A stretch of DNA of 35,827 nucleotides from Aphanocapsa sp. GSE-SYN-MK-11-07L (GCA_019359715.1 JAHHGS010000119.1:1-35827); one strand, 5' to 3'; shown: positions 17,256 to 25,808, counted from the first letter of the stretch. Notes: generated by a model from the letters alone, not told the origin. Numbers and translations are program-made.

Positions 17256-17516
17256 TTAGAAACCTAATCTGGGATCCGGCTGAGCAAATTTAGAGCGGGG
17301 GCGATCGCTGCTCCAAGCCCACCAAGGCGCGCCACATCTACAATGGTAGAACTCTTGCCACTTGCGCTGCTGCATATCGGTGTAAACCGGAGAGCGGCGG
17401 TTAATCCAAACTGCCTCGGCTTCAGCGCTACTCAATTGGCAGCGTGGACAATGAAAGCTCATGGCGTGGCGAGCGGTCAGAGTCCAAGCGGGCGGAGTTG
17501 GGTCAAAGGGATTCAT
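17256..17516 (-). CDS. small zinc-ribbon-like conserved protein
   Basis: This 86-residue protein has a CPRC knuckle near residue 23 and a CRC-G knuckle near residue 60, enough for a single zinc ribbon. Between them is VWINRRSPVYTDMQQRKWQEFYHC, followed by APWWAWSSDRPRSKF. The pattern looks conserved among cyanobacteria, but no function is known to me. It ends seven bases before the DUF1350 start, which suggests an operon. The divergent DUF3318 gene starts within 100 bases. Confidence 0.7.
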   Translation of the reverse strand: MNPFDPTPPAWTLTARHAMSFHCPRCQLSSAEAEAVWINRRSPVYTDMQQRKWQEFYHCRCGAPWWAWSSDRPRSKFAQPDPRLGF

Positions 17517-17604
17517 GGATGTCTTTTAAACAATTGTGGCAATGGCGATAGAATTTGGCATGATTTTGGATAACGACCCGCAGTTCAAATTTTGGGAACA
17601 AAAC

Positions 17605-18207
17605 GTGATTAACCCTGAGCCTGAAATTCGCCGTCTGCTTGATATCATGCCAGCCTCTGGCCGAATGGCTGCCAAAATTGTCAGCAAACCTCAACAACCC
17701 CAAGTGATTAGTTATCGCACCTCCCTACCTTGGGCAGGACAGCCGATTTCGATCAACTTTGACCTCTGGAGCCAGCTATCGCGACCGAAACGAGACTTGC
17801 TGCTTCTGCGAGCGGTCGGCTGGTTTAAGGTCAGCAGTTGGTTTAAGCCAGACGTTTATCAAGCGCTGATGGCGGCTGGCTTGCTGGGGGCAGTTGTCGA
17901 ATTTGTCCAGCTCGACACGGTTGGCGTGGCCGTCAGTGGTGGCTTAGGGGCAATCGCGGGGCTGCAAATTTGGCGCAATAGCCGTGGCACCAAAATCGAG
18001 CTAGCGGCTGACCAAGAAGCGATCCGAGTTGCTCAGCGCCGAGGTTACTCAGAAGCTGACGCTGCTCAACAGTTACTGTGGGCGATCCAAGCCGTCGCCA
18101 CGCTCGAAAATTGTCCCAACTTAGACTTTGATCAGCTAATTCGCTGCCAAAACCTGCGGGCGATCGCGGGTCTTTCAACAGAAAATGTGCCAGAAACCCT
18201 CAAATAA
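17605..18207 (+). CDS. DUF3318 domain protein
   Basis: About 200 residues matching cyanobacterial DUF3318 proteins: NPEPEIRRLLDIMPASGRM at the N-terminus, then LPWAGQPISINFDLWSQLSRPKRDLLLLRAVGW, then a hydrophobic stretch (YQALMAAGLLGAVVEFVQLDTVGVAVSGGLGAIAGLQIW) forming one or two membrane helices, then a helical tail with RVAQRRGYSEADAAQ. The frame is open from a GTG at 17536, but I choose the GTG at 17605. It has GGGAAC seven bases upstream, and family members begin with a short lead into EPEIRRLLDLMPASGRM. It probably sits in a membrane; function is unknown. Confidence 0.8.
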   Translation: MINPEPEIRRLLDIMPASGRMAAKIVSKPQQPQVISYRTSLPWAGQPISINFDLWSQLSRPKRDLLLLRAVGWFKVSSWFKPDVYQALMAAGLLGAVVEFVQLDTVGVAVSGGLGAIAGLQIWRNSRGTKIELAADQEAIRVAQRRGYSEADAAQQLLWAIQAVATLENCPNLDFDQLIRCQNLRAIAGLSTENVPETLK

Positions 18208-18230
18208 TTGGCGGTTTTAATCGTCCAGAG

Positions 18231-18242
18231 CTTTAGCTAAAG
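18231..18242. other. 12-base palindrome between convergent genes
   Basis: CTTTAGCTAAAG is a perfect palindrome in the 36-base gap between the convergent DUF3318 gene and the secreted-protein gene. It could take part in transcription termination for one or both, but there is no T-run and no loop. Confidence 0.25.
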
Positions 18243-18243
18243 G

Positions 18244-18810
18244 CTAAACGCCGCCTTGGATTGCGACGGGCGGATTCATTAATATTACTCTCGCTCCACT
18301 GTCGGCTGGCACAGTCGAGAGCATGGTCTGAAAAGTGACGGTTTGACCCGGCCCAACGGTTGCCGGTTGCGGCACAGCCGTCCCCGACTGGATAAAATTA
18401 CCTTTATCATCAACCACCTTAAAGTTAACCCCAGAAATTGTCACAGGCTGGCTGTTGCCGTTTGTGAGGGTGCCAATCAACTGCGATGATCCCGGCAGCT
18501 TGATAATCGGTTGGAGTTGAATCCCTGAAATCCGAATGCCGCTCAAAAGCTGCTTCTCAATCGTTTGTGGATTAGCGGCGGCCTGATCGCCAAGCGGGTT
18601 TGCAGGCTGTTTAACTTGGGCTGCTCCACTCAATCCCAAGAGTTGATTCCAGTAAAACTGATTTTGTGACCATTGCCCCGGTGAGTTGCCAATCACCACT
18701 ACATCTCCGGCCGATTGGGCTTGCCCTGGCAGAGAATTGAGCGCAACTAAAGACACACAGAGGGAACCAAGGGCAAGCTTAGTGATTGGATGTAAAACCA
18801 GTGTAGCCAT
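18244..18810 (-). CDS. secreted protein with FxLYD-like C-terminal domain
   Basis: This 188-residue protein has a signal peptide (about residues 10-32, ending GQAQS). It then has a Gln/Asn-rich spacer containing WSQNQFYWNQLLGLSG. The C-terminal beta domain (SQLIGTLTNGNSQPVTISGVNFKVVDDKGNFIQSGTA...TVGPGQTVTFQTML) resembles FxLYD domains. These describe a change relative to neighbouring phrases and occur in cell-envelope proteins. It should be periplasmic. The partner or ligand is unknown. The ATG at 18810 has GTGAG six bases upstream. The domain reading is an inference from pattern. Confidence 0.65.
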   Translation of the reverse strand: MATLVLHPITKLALGSLCVSLVALNSLPGQAQSAGDVVVIGNSPGQWSQNQFYWNQLLGLSGAAQVKQPANPLGDQAAANPQTIEKQLLSGIRISGIQLQPIIKLPGSSQLIGTLTNGNSQPVTISGVNFKVVDDKGNFIQSGTAVPQPATVGPGQTVTFQTMLSTVPADSGARVILMNPPVAIQGGV

Positions 18811-18902
18811 ATTTTCTCACTCACTAAAAAAATGATTGATTTATCGCAAAATTTGACTTCAGTCCGAGCTGCCTAGGCTCATTCTAGCCAGGCTTGATCG
18901 GC

Positions 18903-19385
18903 TTAACCACCGTACTGCCAACCCGTATCTTTCATTAGCAGCGGTTCGCCTTCTTGGTGAATTTGGGCGGTCACAACTTCTCCCAGAAAGACAGAGTGAT
19001 CACCATACTCTAAGCTGCCCTTAACTTGGCATTCAACGCAGCCCAACGCCGCTTGAATAATTGGGCAACCCGTGGCTTCGCCGGTGTAAAACTCAACATC
19101 GCCAAATTTGTCACCAACCCGGCGTTGCGGCTGAAAAAACTTTTCTGCCAAATCTTTCTGACTCGCATCTAAGAAACTAATCGCAAAGGTTTGGCTGGCT
19201 TTGATCATGGCATGGGAGCGAGAGTCTTGACGGACAGCGATCGTAATCAGCGGCGGCTGGAAGGATGCCTGAGTCATCCAACTGACGGTGAAGCCATTCA
19301 GCTCGTCTCCGTCTTTGACGCCACAAATATTCAGAGGATGGGGAATAAAACGCAGAAGGGTGCGTTTAGCTTTTTCGTCTAGCAA
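18903..19385 (-). CDS. flavin reductase-like FMN-binding protein
   Basis: This 160-residue protein matches the flavin reductase-like FMN-binding domain: LNGFTVSWMTQASFQPPLITIAVR, SHAMIKASQTFAISFLD, and GDHSVFLGEVVTAQ. These blocks form the split-barrel that holds FMN, as in small NAD(P)H:flavin oxidoreductases. It would act in the cytoplasm, perhaps supplying reduced flavin or serving as a redox-stress protein. The start is a TTG at 19385 with AGGAAAG eight bases upstream; no ATG occurs before residue 37, so TTG is the only sensible start. The substrate is unknown. Confidence 0.88.
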   Translation of the reverse strand: MLDEKAKRTLLRFIPHPLNICGVKDGDELNGFTVSWMTQASFQPPLITIAVRQDSRSHAMIKASQTFAISFLDASQKDLAEKFFQPQRRVGDKFGDVEFYTGEATGCPIIQAALGCVECQVKGSLEYGDHSVFLGEVVTAQIHQEGEPLLMKDTGWQYGG

Positions 19386-19446
19386 GGCTGGCTTTCCTAG
19401 TGGATGGACTACGCTATATCACTTTAGCAAGCTCAGTCATGATGGA

Positions 19447-19911
19447 TCACCACTCGCTGTAGGGATGCTGGGCTAAATTTGAGTTGTAGTAGCGGGGGTC
19501 ATCGGTCACTTCGCTGCCAATCCAATCGGGTAGCGCGATCGGCTGATCAGGATGGCTCAACTCCACTTCTGCTACAATCAGCCCCTGATTTGCACCTGCA
19601 AACTCATCAATTTCCCAAATCAGCCCGCTAACGGGAACTTTATAGCGGGTTTTCTCAATCAATGGTTTAGCGCAAAGCTGGCTCAGCATTGCTGCTGCTT
19701 CTGTGGCTGGAATGGCGTACTCATACTCCGAGCGGCTACAGCCGACCGTTGGCCCTTTAATGGTTAAATAACCGCGATCGCCAACTCTTCTCACCCTGAC
19801 AGTACAGCCCTGATTTGTGGCTAAATATCCCTGAGCATAAACCTCACTTGATCCAAGCCAACGCCATGCTTCTCCCTGCACCAAAAACTTACGTTCAATT
19901 TCTTGTCCCAT
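19447..19911 (-). CDS. CYTH domain protein (triphosphate tunnel metalloenzyme)
   Basis: This 154-residue protein carries the CYTH signature EIERKFL at the N-terminus (ExExK: E4, E6, K8) and the basic/acidic tunnel strands VRVRRVGDRGYLTIKGP, EKTRYKVP, WEIDEFAG and AEVEL. Single-domain bacterial members hydrolyse inorganic triphosphate (TTM group), which is the likely activity here, in the cytoplasm. The ATG at 19911 has GGAG six bases upstream. It is transcribed just upstream of the flavin reductase gene on the same strand (61-base gap), so the two may be cotranscribed. Confidence 0.9.
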   Translation of the reverse strand: MGQEIERKFLVQGEAWRWLGSSEVYAQGYLATNQGCTVRVRRVGDRGYLTIKGPTVGCSRSEYEYAIPATEAAAMLSQLCAKPLIEKTRYKVPVSGLIWEIDEFAGANQGLIVAEVELSHPDQPIALPDWIGSEVTDDPRYYNSNLAQHPYSEW

Positions 19912-20077
19912 ACTTCTCCGGCGATGGGTTTAATTTTTGCTGATCGGGGTTGGCGATCGTCGCTGACCTGAGACAGACTAAAGTTCTAATGCTAAACTTC
20001 TTTATTAATTATGGCAAAAGCCCTTGGTCAGCTTAGTGATGCTAGCAACCACAGGCAGCAGTTCTCAACTTCGGCTT

Positions 20078-20093
20078 AACGATTTAAGTCGTT
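20078..20093. promoter_or_regulatory. 16-base near-palindrome upstream of the export gene
   Basis: AACGATTTAAGTCGTT reads as AACGA/TCGTT arms around TTAA with a single internal mismatch pair. It lies about 85 bases before the start of the polysaccharide export gene and next to a group of 14-base direct repeats. It could be a dimeric regulator site. The regulator is unknown. Confidence 0.35.
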
Positions 20094-20107
20094 ACTAGCG
20101 ACCAACC

Positions 20108-20149
20108 GTTCTCAGCCCAAAGTTCTCAGCCTAAAATTCTCACCAATTT
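20108..20149 (+). repeat. three 14-base direct repeats (GTTCTCAGCCCAAA type)
   Basis: Copies start at 20108, 20122 and 20136 with an exact 14-base period; the third is degenerate (ATTCTCACC). A related GTTCTCAAC lies at 20061. The group sits 30-70 bases upstream of the export gene start, where operator or activator iterons would be expected. Confidence 0.55.
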
Positions 20150-20175
20150 GCACTTCAGTAAAATCCTCAAGATCT

Positions 20176-21351
20176 ATGATTCACAAATGTTCCCCTTCCA
20201 AGATTAGTCGTTGCGCTTCGGGTTTAGCTGTATTGGCGCTGATGTCAATGGCTGCCTGCCCGCCTAGTCTGGCCCAAACCGCCCCTGCTGCTTCTACGCC
20301 GGCGACTGATCCTGCGGCAACGGGTTCTCAGATTCAACAGTTTGACCAAGAGTCTTACCTGCTTGGCACGGGTGATGTAATTTTTGTTGAGGTGTTCAAC
20401 CAGCCCGATATTTCTAAATCCTACCAAGTTCTAATTGACGGTACGGTCAGTATGCCGCTGGTGGGCAACGTGCCGGTGCGAGGACTAACGCTTAAAGAAG
20501 CCTCCAATACAATTTCAGCTCAGTATGCTAACTACCTGAAGCGTCCAGTCGTGACGGCTCGACTAGAAGCGAGTCGCCCAGTTACCGTCGGCATTTCTGG
20601 TGCAGTTAATCGGCCTGGTACCTATGTTGTTGGTCAAACTGCGACGGCGATCGCTGCCACAGGTTTAGGTCAAACTGCTCCCGGAACAGTTTCTGGAGCA
20701 GGACAAGGCGCTCAAGGCGCTGCCGCAGCCCCTAAACTCAGTCTGGTGCTACAAAGTGCTGGGGGCATTACCGCCAATGCTGATGTCCGGAATATCCAGA
20801 TTCGTCGTCCTCAGGCTGGAGGTGCTCCTGAGACGATGATCACCGTTAACCTCTGGCGTTTGCTGAGAGACGGTGACTTAAGTCAAGATGTGGTGCTCAG
20901 AGATGGAGATTCGATCCTTGTCCCCATTGCCACTGCCCTGACTCCGGCTGAAATTACTGAATTATCTTCAGCGACGTTTTCTCCTTCCACAATTAACGTG
21001 AACGTGGTTGGCGAAATCAAAGCGCCTGGCGTTAAGCAGCTCAGACCTAATACGCCATTAAATTCGGCAATTATGGCAGCGGGAGGATTTATTCCTACCC
21101 GGGCCAATACTACTAAGCTAATCTTGATTCGCCTGAATCCTGACGGCACTGTTGCCAAGCGAGAGCTCAAGATTAATTTGGCTGAGAATCTCAATGCTGA
21201 CAACAACCCACCCCTCCAAAATGGTGACACTGTAATTATTGGCCGCTCTGGCATCGCCAGCTTCTCGGATACACTAGGTACGGTACTCAGCCCCTTAAAT
21301 GGCATTACCGGTGTGTTTACAGGTGGATTTACTAACTTGCTACTGCGGTAG
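20176..21351 (+). CDS. polysaccharide export protein (OPX/Wza-like)
   Basis: This 391-residue envelope protein has a signal sequence (GLAVLALMSMAACPPSLAQ). The MAAC could act as a loose lipobox, otherwise cleavage follows SLAQ. A Poly_export domain follows (SYLLGTGDVIFVEVFNQPDISKSYQVLIDGTVSMPLVGNV...RGLTLKEAS), then SLBB-type segments (VTVGISGAVNRPGTYVV and VNVVGEIKAPGVKQLRPNTPLNSAIMAAGG). A Gly/Ala-rich insert separates the segments near residues 160-185. It should form the outer-membrane side of a polysaccharide exporter, pairing with a Wzc-type protein such as the one at 8840-10984. ATG 20176 is used. Iteron-like repeats precede it. Confidence 0.92.
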   Translation: MIHKCSPSKISRCASGLAVLALMSMAACPPSLAQTAPAASTPATDPAATGSQIQQFDQESYLLGTGDVIFVEVFNQPDISKSYQVLIDGTVSMPLVGNVPVRGLTLKEASNTISAQYANYLKRPVVTARLEASRPVTVGISGAVNRPGTYVVGQTATAIAATGLGQTAPGTVSGAGQGAQGAAAAPKLSLVLQSAGGITANADVRNIQIRRPQAGGAPETMITVNLWRLLRDGDLSQDVVLRDGDSILVPIATALTPAEITELSSATFSPSTINVNVVGEIKAPGVKQLRPNTPLNSAIMAAGGFIPTRANTTKLILIRLNPDGTVAKRELKINLAENLNADNNPPLQNGDTVIIGRSGIASFSDTLGTVLSPLNGITGVFTGGFTNLLLR

Positions 21352-21440
21352 AAGGGAAGAAGCATGTCTTGCAGCTTTCTAGCCAGGAAATCGACCGATA
21401 GGATTGAGGGTGAGTGCAGATAGTTGACTACTGCCTTTGA

Positions 21441-21482
21441 ACTTCCTTCTGCCCTCTGCCTTCGTCCTTTCTGCCCTTCTAA
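21441..21482. repeat. STRR-like pyrimidine repeat (CTTCTGCCCT type)
   Basis: A run of degenerate CTTCTGCC/CTCTGCC units lies between the export gene and glgA. It matches the style of short tandemly repeated sequences in cyanobacterial intergenic DNA and resembles copies at 11926-11990 and 33425-33516. Confidence 0.5.
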
Positions 21483-21599
21483 GCATCGTCAAGCTCAAAA
21501 AGTCGCCCGCTAAGGTAATCTGGATCAGGTATGCCGATCGGCGGTTCATCTGCTTGCGATCGGGAGCTGCATCATTACTCTCAGATCCAATACAAAACC

Positions 21600-23066
21600 A
21601 TGCAAATTCTGTTTGTGGCAGCCGAGGCGGCCCCGATCGCGAAAGTCGGTGGAATGGGTGATGTCGTAGGGGCGCTGCCTGCGGTACTCAAAGCGATGGG
21701 GCACGATGTCCGGATTTTCATGCCCTACTATGGGTTTTTGCCAGACAAGTTTTTGCCCTACAAAATTGAAATTCCCGCCGAACCCGTTTGGCACGGCTAT
21801 GCCATGTTCGAGCACTTTCAGGTCTATGAAACCGTGCTGCCGGGGACAGATGTGCCGCTCTATTTGTTTGGGCACTACTCCTTTATGCCCCGCAACATTT
21901 ACTTTGGTGAAAATGAGGAGTGGCGGTTTACGCTGTTTGCAAATGCAGCGGCTGAGTTTTGCTGGAACTACTGGAAGCCGCAGATTGTGCACTGCCATGA
22001 CTGGCACACCGGCATGATTCCAGTCTGGATGCACCAAGATCCCGATATTAGTACGGTCTACACCATTCACAATTTGGCCTACCAGGGGCCCTGGCGCTGG
22101 AAGCTGGAGAAAATGACCTGGTGTCCTTGGTATATGCAGGGGCACAACGTGATGGCAGCCGCAGTCCAGTTTGCCGATCGCGTGAATACGGTTTCACCCA
22201 CCTACGCTCAGCAGATTATGACGGCTGAATATGGTGAAACCTTAGAAGGACTCCTCTCGTTTATTAGCGGCAAAATGGTTGGAATTTTGAATGGAATTGA
22301 TACCGCTTCCTACAATCCAGCCACAGACGCTTACTTAGTCCAAAACTTCACAGATAAAACCCTGAGCGAACGAGCGGCGAACAAACTGGCCTTACAAGAA
22401 GAGTTAGGCTTGGAAGTCAACTCTGGCGCCCTGTTGGTCGGGATGGTGACTCGCCTGGTTGAGCAAAAAGGTCTAGATTTAGTTCTGCAAGTTCTGGATC
22501 GATTTTTGTCTTACACCAATGGTCAATTTGTAATTCTCGGTACAGGCGATCGCTACTACGAAACTCAAATGTGGCAAATTGCTTCTCGGTTTCAGGGGCG
22601 GATGTCGGCCCAACTCCGCTACAGTGATGCCCTTTCGCGGCGGATTTACGCCGGTAGCGATGCCTTTTTAATGCCCAGTCGGTTTGAACCCTGCGGCATT
22701 AGCCAAATGATGGCGCTGCACTACGGCTGCGTTCCGATTGTTCGACGCACGGGTGGTCTGGTAGATACGGTCGAACCCCACGATCCTAAGCACAAGGCGG
22801 GTACAGGGTATTGTTTCGATCGCTATGAGCCGCTTGACCTTTACACTTGCATGGTGCGAGCCTGGGAAGGTTTTCAATACAAAGATTACTGGCAGTCTTT
22901 GCAGCAGCGCGGCATGGACGTAGATTTTAGCTGGAATAAATCGGCCAAAGCCTATATCCGAATGTATAACTCAATTTTAGGTCTACCAGAAGATGACCTC
23001 AGCCAGCATCTTTCCCGCAGTCAATCATCTGTAACTCCTACAACTTCCGCTACTGAGATCAATTAA
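21600..23066 (+). CDS. glgA: glycogen synthase (ADP-glucose starch/glycogen synthase)
   Basis: This 488-residue GT5 enzyme transfers glucose from ADP-glucose to a growing alpha-1,4-glucan. The ADP-glucose-binding motif KVGGMGD is at residues 15-21. Further family blocks are [73 protein letters not shown] and [10 protein letters not shown]. The frame extends upstream to 21531, but GlgA proteins begin with [18 protein letters not shown], so ATG 21600 is chosen despite a poor ribosome-binding site. Length is normal for cyanobacterial GlgA. No other glycogen gene is nearby. Cyanobacteria often carry two GlgA forms; which one this is cannot be settled here. Confidence 0.96.
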   Translation: MQILFVAAEAAPIAKVGGMGDVVGALPAVLKAMGHDVRIFMPYYGFLPDKFLPYKIEIPAEPVWHGYAMFEHFQVYETVLPGTDVPLYLFGHYSFMPRNIYFGENEEWRFTLFANAAAEFCWNYWKPQIVHCHDWHTGMIPVWMHQDPDISTVYTIHNLAYQGPWRWKLEKMTWCPWYMQGHNVMAAAVQFADRVNTVSPTYAQQIMTAEYGETLEGLLSFISGKMVGILNGIDTASYNPATDAYLVQNFTDKTLSERAANKLALQEELGLEVNSGALLVGMVTRLVEQKGLDLVLQVLDRFLSYTNGQFVILGTGDRYYETQMWQIASRFQGRMSAQLRYSDALSRRIYAGSDAFLMPSRFEPCGISQMMALHYGCVPIVRRTGGLVDTVEPHDPKHKAGTGYCFDRYEPLDLYTCMVRAWEGFQYKDYWQSLQQRGMDVDFSWNKSAKAYIRMYNSILGLPEDDLSQHLSRSQSSVTPTTSATEIN

Positions 23067-23108
23067 ATTTATTGTTGGTAGTATTACAAGTTTAAGACAA
23101 TTCATTTA

Positions 23109-23145
23109 TTTTCTATAATCCTTTCTGGGTAAGGATTATAGAAAA
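23109..23145. terminator. perfect 15-bp stem hairpin after glgA
   Basis: The arms TTTTCTATAATCCTT (23109-23123) and AAGGATTATAGAAAA (23131-23145) are perfectly complementary around a seven-base loop (tctgggt). It begins 42 bases after the glgA stop codon. The AT-rich stem carries T-rich and A-rich outer ends that could serve as a bidirectional terminator, though no clean T-run follows. Alternatives are a small mobile-element remnant or a protein-binding site. Confidence 0.5.
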
Positions 23146-23236
23146 GTTACAGTATTTTTAAAGTCAAAACTTACAATAGCAATCCTGTTTCACAACTTAT
23201 TTGGAAGTGTTATGTATTTTTTCACAGGTGAAACTT

Positions 23237-23280
23237 TTTAACCTTGCAATAACGAAACATTAACTCTTATGCATTAATCA
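23237..23280 (+). promoter_or_regulatory. candidate Pho box (SphR/PhoB site)
   Basis: TTTAACCT at 23237 matches the cyanobacterial Pho-box unit PyTTAAPyPy(T/A) exactly. Partial units follow at the expected eleven-base steps (AATAACGA at 23248, ATTAACTC at 23259), and another TTAA unit (ATTAATCA) is at 23273. It lies about 125-165 bases before a Na/Pi cotransporter gene that is followed by a phosphate-binding protein gene, which fits phosphate-starvation control. The middle unit is weak. Confidence 0.45.
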
Positions 23281-23403
23281 TTAAAGAGTGGATTTGCAAT
23301 AGCTATAGAGCGTTAGTATTCCTAGCGATGCAGCGTGTCTAATCTTGTTACGCAATGCAGATTTATCTCTCAAGCAGAAATGTAGGAAGCCTTAGGAGTA
23401 GCC

Positions 23404-24684
23404 GTGCATTTTGTGAAAAAACTTGATCGGAAGTTACTCAGATTTTTGAGTGTTGGCTTCTTTGTCATCACGCTAGTTTTCTATCCCTCTCTTTTGGGGA
23501 CTGCGCCAATTGCTAGCTCAATTCCTTCAGGGGTTGGCATAGTCCAATCTCTAGCAAAGCCCCTGTCTGGGAGGGTTCTGCCTGAGCCGCTAGCCGCGAT
23601 TCAATTTGACGCTGCTCAAGCCTCTCCTGCCTCAGCAAATTCAGAATCAAAAAGTAAGAAAGAAGAGATTATTGACTTTTTTAAAATGGCGATGGGCGCA
23701 TTGGCCGGGTTAGTTCTGTTTATCTTTGGGGTTACCCGGTTGTCGGAAGGACTGGAAGACCTGGGAACAGACCGGATGAAAAATTTTCTAAGCAAATGCA
23801 CCACCAATCGCTTTGCCGCTGTGTTGACCGGAGCAGTGGCAACAACCGTCCTAGAGTCTTCTTCAGTCACAATCATCATGGTGATCGCCATGGTGAGTGC
23901 TGGCGTACTGACCTTTGTCCAGTCCCTTGGGGTTGTCCTCGGTTCCAACATTGGGACAGCCGTCGGAGCGCAAATTATTTCTCTGGACATTAAAAACTAT
24001 GTTCCCCTGCTGATGTTTGTTGGACTGCTGGCGTTGTTTTTAGGCAGAACCCACCTCCAGAAAACGCTCGGCATCATTGTGCTGGGATTTGGCTTGATGT
24101 TCTACGGGCTAGAAGCGATCGATGAAGCCATGAAGCCGTTCCGAGGCTACCAGCCGTTCATTGATTTGATGGCACAACTGGGGGACAATCCACTGTTGGG
24201 TGCTGTCATCGGCGCGATTTTTACGATTATCATTCAATCGTCTTCGGCCACAGTTGCGATTGTGATTACGCTAGCCAGCTCAGGGCTGATTGACCTGCCG
24301 GCCGGGATTGCGATTATGCTGGGTGCGGAGGTTGGCACCTGTGCCGATACTTTGCTGTCTACGATTGGTCGCGGCAGTGCCGCCCTGCGAACAGGAGTTT
24401 TTCACTTCTTGTTTAACTTAGTCAGTGCCTCACTGGGCATTCTTTTTGCTCCTCAACTGGTGAAACTGGCTCTGGCTATCTCTGGTGGAGCCGGGGTAGG
24501 ACGACAAGTTGCGAATGCCCAGATGCTGTTTAATATCCTGGGTGTTGTGCTGGTGATTGGCTTTTTGCCGGTGATATCTAACGTGTTGGCGAAGTTTATC
24601 CCGGATACGCAGGCTGACATAGAGCGGCGACAGCGGCAGGCAGAAAAGCAAAAAACGGCTGGACAAGTCGGTGCGGTTGTTTAA
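23404..24684 (+). CDS. Na/Pi cotransporter family protein
   Basis: This 426-residue membrane protein starts at a GTG with AGGAG seven bases upstream. After a signal-like hydrophobic segment and a polar linker, it shows the two inverted Na/Pi cotransporter repeats: TGAVATTVLESSSVTIIMVIAMV and GAIFTIIIQSSSATVAIVITLASSG, the Q/E-SSS cores of the PF02690 fold. VGAQIISLD and GAEVGTCADTLLSTIG follow each repeat. It would import phosphate with sodium at the cytoplasmic membrane. The C-terminal PhoU-like domain found in many bacterial homologues is missing; the protein ends in a short basic tail. A candidate Pho box precedes it, and the pstS-like gene starts 13 bases after its stop. Confidence 0.92.
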   Translation: MHFVKKLDRKLLRFLSVGFFVITLVFYPSLLGTAPIASSIPSGVGIVQSLAKPLSGRVLPEPLAAIQFDAAQASPASANSESKSKKEEIIDFFKMAMGALAGLVLFIFGVTRLSEGLEDLGTDRMKNFLSKCTTNRFAAVLTGAVATTVLESSSVTIIMVIAMVSAGVLTFVQSLGVVLGSNIGTAVGAQIISLDIKNYVPLLMFVGLLALFLGRTHLQKTLGIIVLGFGLMFYGLEAIDEAMKPFRGYQPFIDLMAQLGDNPLLGAVIGAIFTIIIQSSSATVAIVITLASSGLIDLPAGIAIMLGAEVGTCADTLLSTIGRGSAALRTGVFHFLFNLVSASLGILFAPQLVKLALAISGGAGVGRQVANAQMLFNILGVVLVIGFLPVISNVLAKFIPDTQADIERRQRQAEKQKTAGQVGAVV

Positions 24685-24697
24685 AGGAAGCACAATC

Positions 24698-25747
24698 ATG
24701 AGTTCTCAATTCTGGCGTTTAGCCTCTTTCCTATCATTGGCTGTGTTGGGCCTGGCTGCTTGTCGTAATCAGACTGCGGATACAGCCGTTTCCTTTCCGC
24801 AAGCGGTGACCCAGGCAGAAGCAGTCAGTACGGCTGAATCAGTATCAGGGACGGTCAAAATTGACGGTTCCAGTACGGTTCATCCCATTTCTAAGGCGAT
24901 GACAGAAGCCTTCCAGAAGTCAAATCCAGATGTGAAATTTACGCTGGGTGTATCAGGAACCGGCGGCGGCTTCAAAAAGTTCTGCGCCAACGAAACCGAT
25001 ATTACAGGTGCATCCCGACCGATCAATGCTGAAGAGATGGAGCTTTGCAAGCAGAGCAATGTGGAGTTCATTGAGCTACCGATCGCCTTTGACGGTCTGG
25101 CAGTTGTGGTCAATAACCAAAACACTTTTGCCAGTTGTCTCAAACTCAGTGAGCTAAGAAAAATCTGGGAGCCCGCCGCCCAAGGGCAAGTCACAAATTG
25201 GAACCAAGTCCGCTCTGACTTTCCGGATCAGCTCCTGAGCCTGTACGGCCCGGATCGGGATTCTGGCACCTACGACTATTTCACCCTCGCCGTGGTGGGC
25301 GAGGAAGGCAAAAGTCGGACTGATTTTGCCCCCAGCAAGTTAGATACAGCACTAGTGGAGAAAGTTTCAACCAATCCAAACGGGCTGGGTTATTTTGGCT
25401 ATGCCTATTATTTAGCCAATCAAGACAAACTCAAGCTGGTTGCTGTTGATAGCGGTTCTGGTTGCGTGCAGCCCAGCCCCCAAACGATCGCCGACTCTCG
25501 GTATCAGCCCCTCGCTCGGCCAGTCTTTATCTACGTCAACAAGTCAGCGGCAGAACGTCCTGAAGTGCAAGCCTTCACAAATTTCTATCTCTCTCCAGAC
25601 AATGCGAACTTGGTGATCCAAGTCGGGGATGTTCCGCTGCCTAATATTACTTTACGGGCAGCCAGTTCTCGCTTTGCCAGAGGGCAGACGGGGACTAAGT
25701 TTGCTGGCAGCGGGGCTGAGGTTGGCATTGGCAAAGAAGCGCTCTAG
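24698..25747 (+). CDS. phosphate-binding lipoprotein, PstS/SphX type
   Basis: This 349-residue protein has a lipoprotein signal ending LGLAAC (Cys22), so it is anchored in the membrane facing the periplasm. The binding-protein body has the PstS phosphate-loop blocks DGSSTVHPISKAM, VSGTGGGFKKFC, ITGASRPINAEE, LPIAFDGLAVVVN and GPDRDSGTYDYFTLAVVGE, where the SGT segment holds phosphate. It is closer to the cyanobacterial SphX style than to enteric PstS. ATG 24698 is chosen, with AAGGAAG nine bases upstream. It is cotranscribed with the Na/Pi gene. No pstC, pstA or pstB is present nearby, so it would serve a transporter encoded elsewhere or act as a scavenging or sensing protein. Confidence 0.93.
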   Translation: MSSQFWRLASFLSLAVLGLAACRNQTADTAVSFPQAVTQAEAVSTAESVSGTVKIDGSSTVHPISKAMTEAFQKSNPDVKFTLGVSGTGGGFKKFCANETDITGASRPINAEEMELCKQSNVEFIELPIAFDGLAVVVNNQNTFASCLKLSELRKIWEPAAQGQVTNWNQVRSDFPDQLLSLYGPDRDSGTYDYFTLAVVGEEGKSRTDFAPSKLDTALVEKVSTNPNGLGYFGYAYYLANQDKLKLVAVDSGSGCVQPSPQTIADSRYQPLARPVFIYVNKSAAERPEVQAFTNFYLSPDNANLVIQVGDVPLPNITLRAASSRFARGQTGTKFAGSGAEVGIGKEAL

Positions 25748-25808
25748 TCAGGTGAGTCGGATGTTTTAGCTGTGTTTATTGCCCTTGATCAAGATTAATA
25801 GCAGGGTT

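Larger units (their letters stand above)
23067..23403. other. 337-base spacer with hairpin and candidate Pho box
   Basis: The spacer separates glgA from the Na/Pi cotransporter gene. It holds a long perfect hairpin (23109-23145) near glgA and TTAAC-type repeats (23237-23280) that may form a Pho box. No gene is seen. The Na/Pi promoter should lie between 23280 and 23390. Confidence 0.6.

Noticed and set aside
20883-21365. 160-codon open frame on the minus strand
   Set aside because: It is the shadow of the polysaccharide export gene, and its Ser/Thr-rich translation is typical of antisense reading.
21546-22145. 199-codon open frame on the minus strand inside glgA
   Set aside because: It lies wholly antisense to strongly conserved GlgA coding sequence and shows no family motif; GC-rich third positions in glgA explain it.
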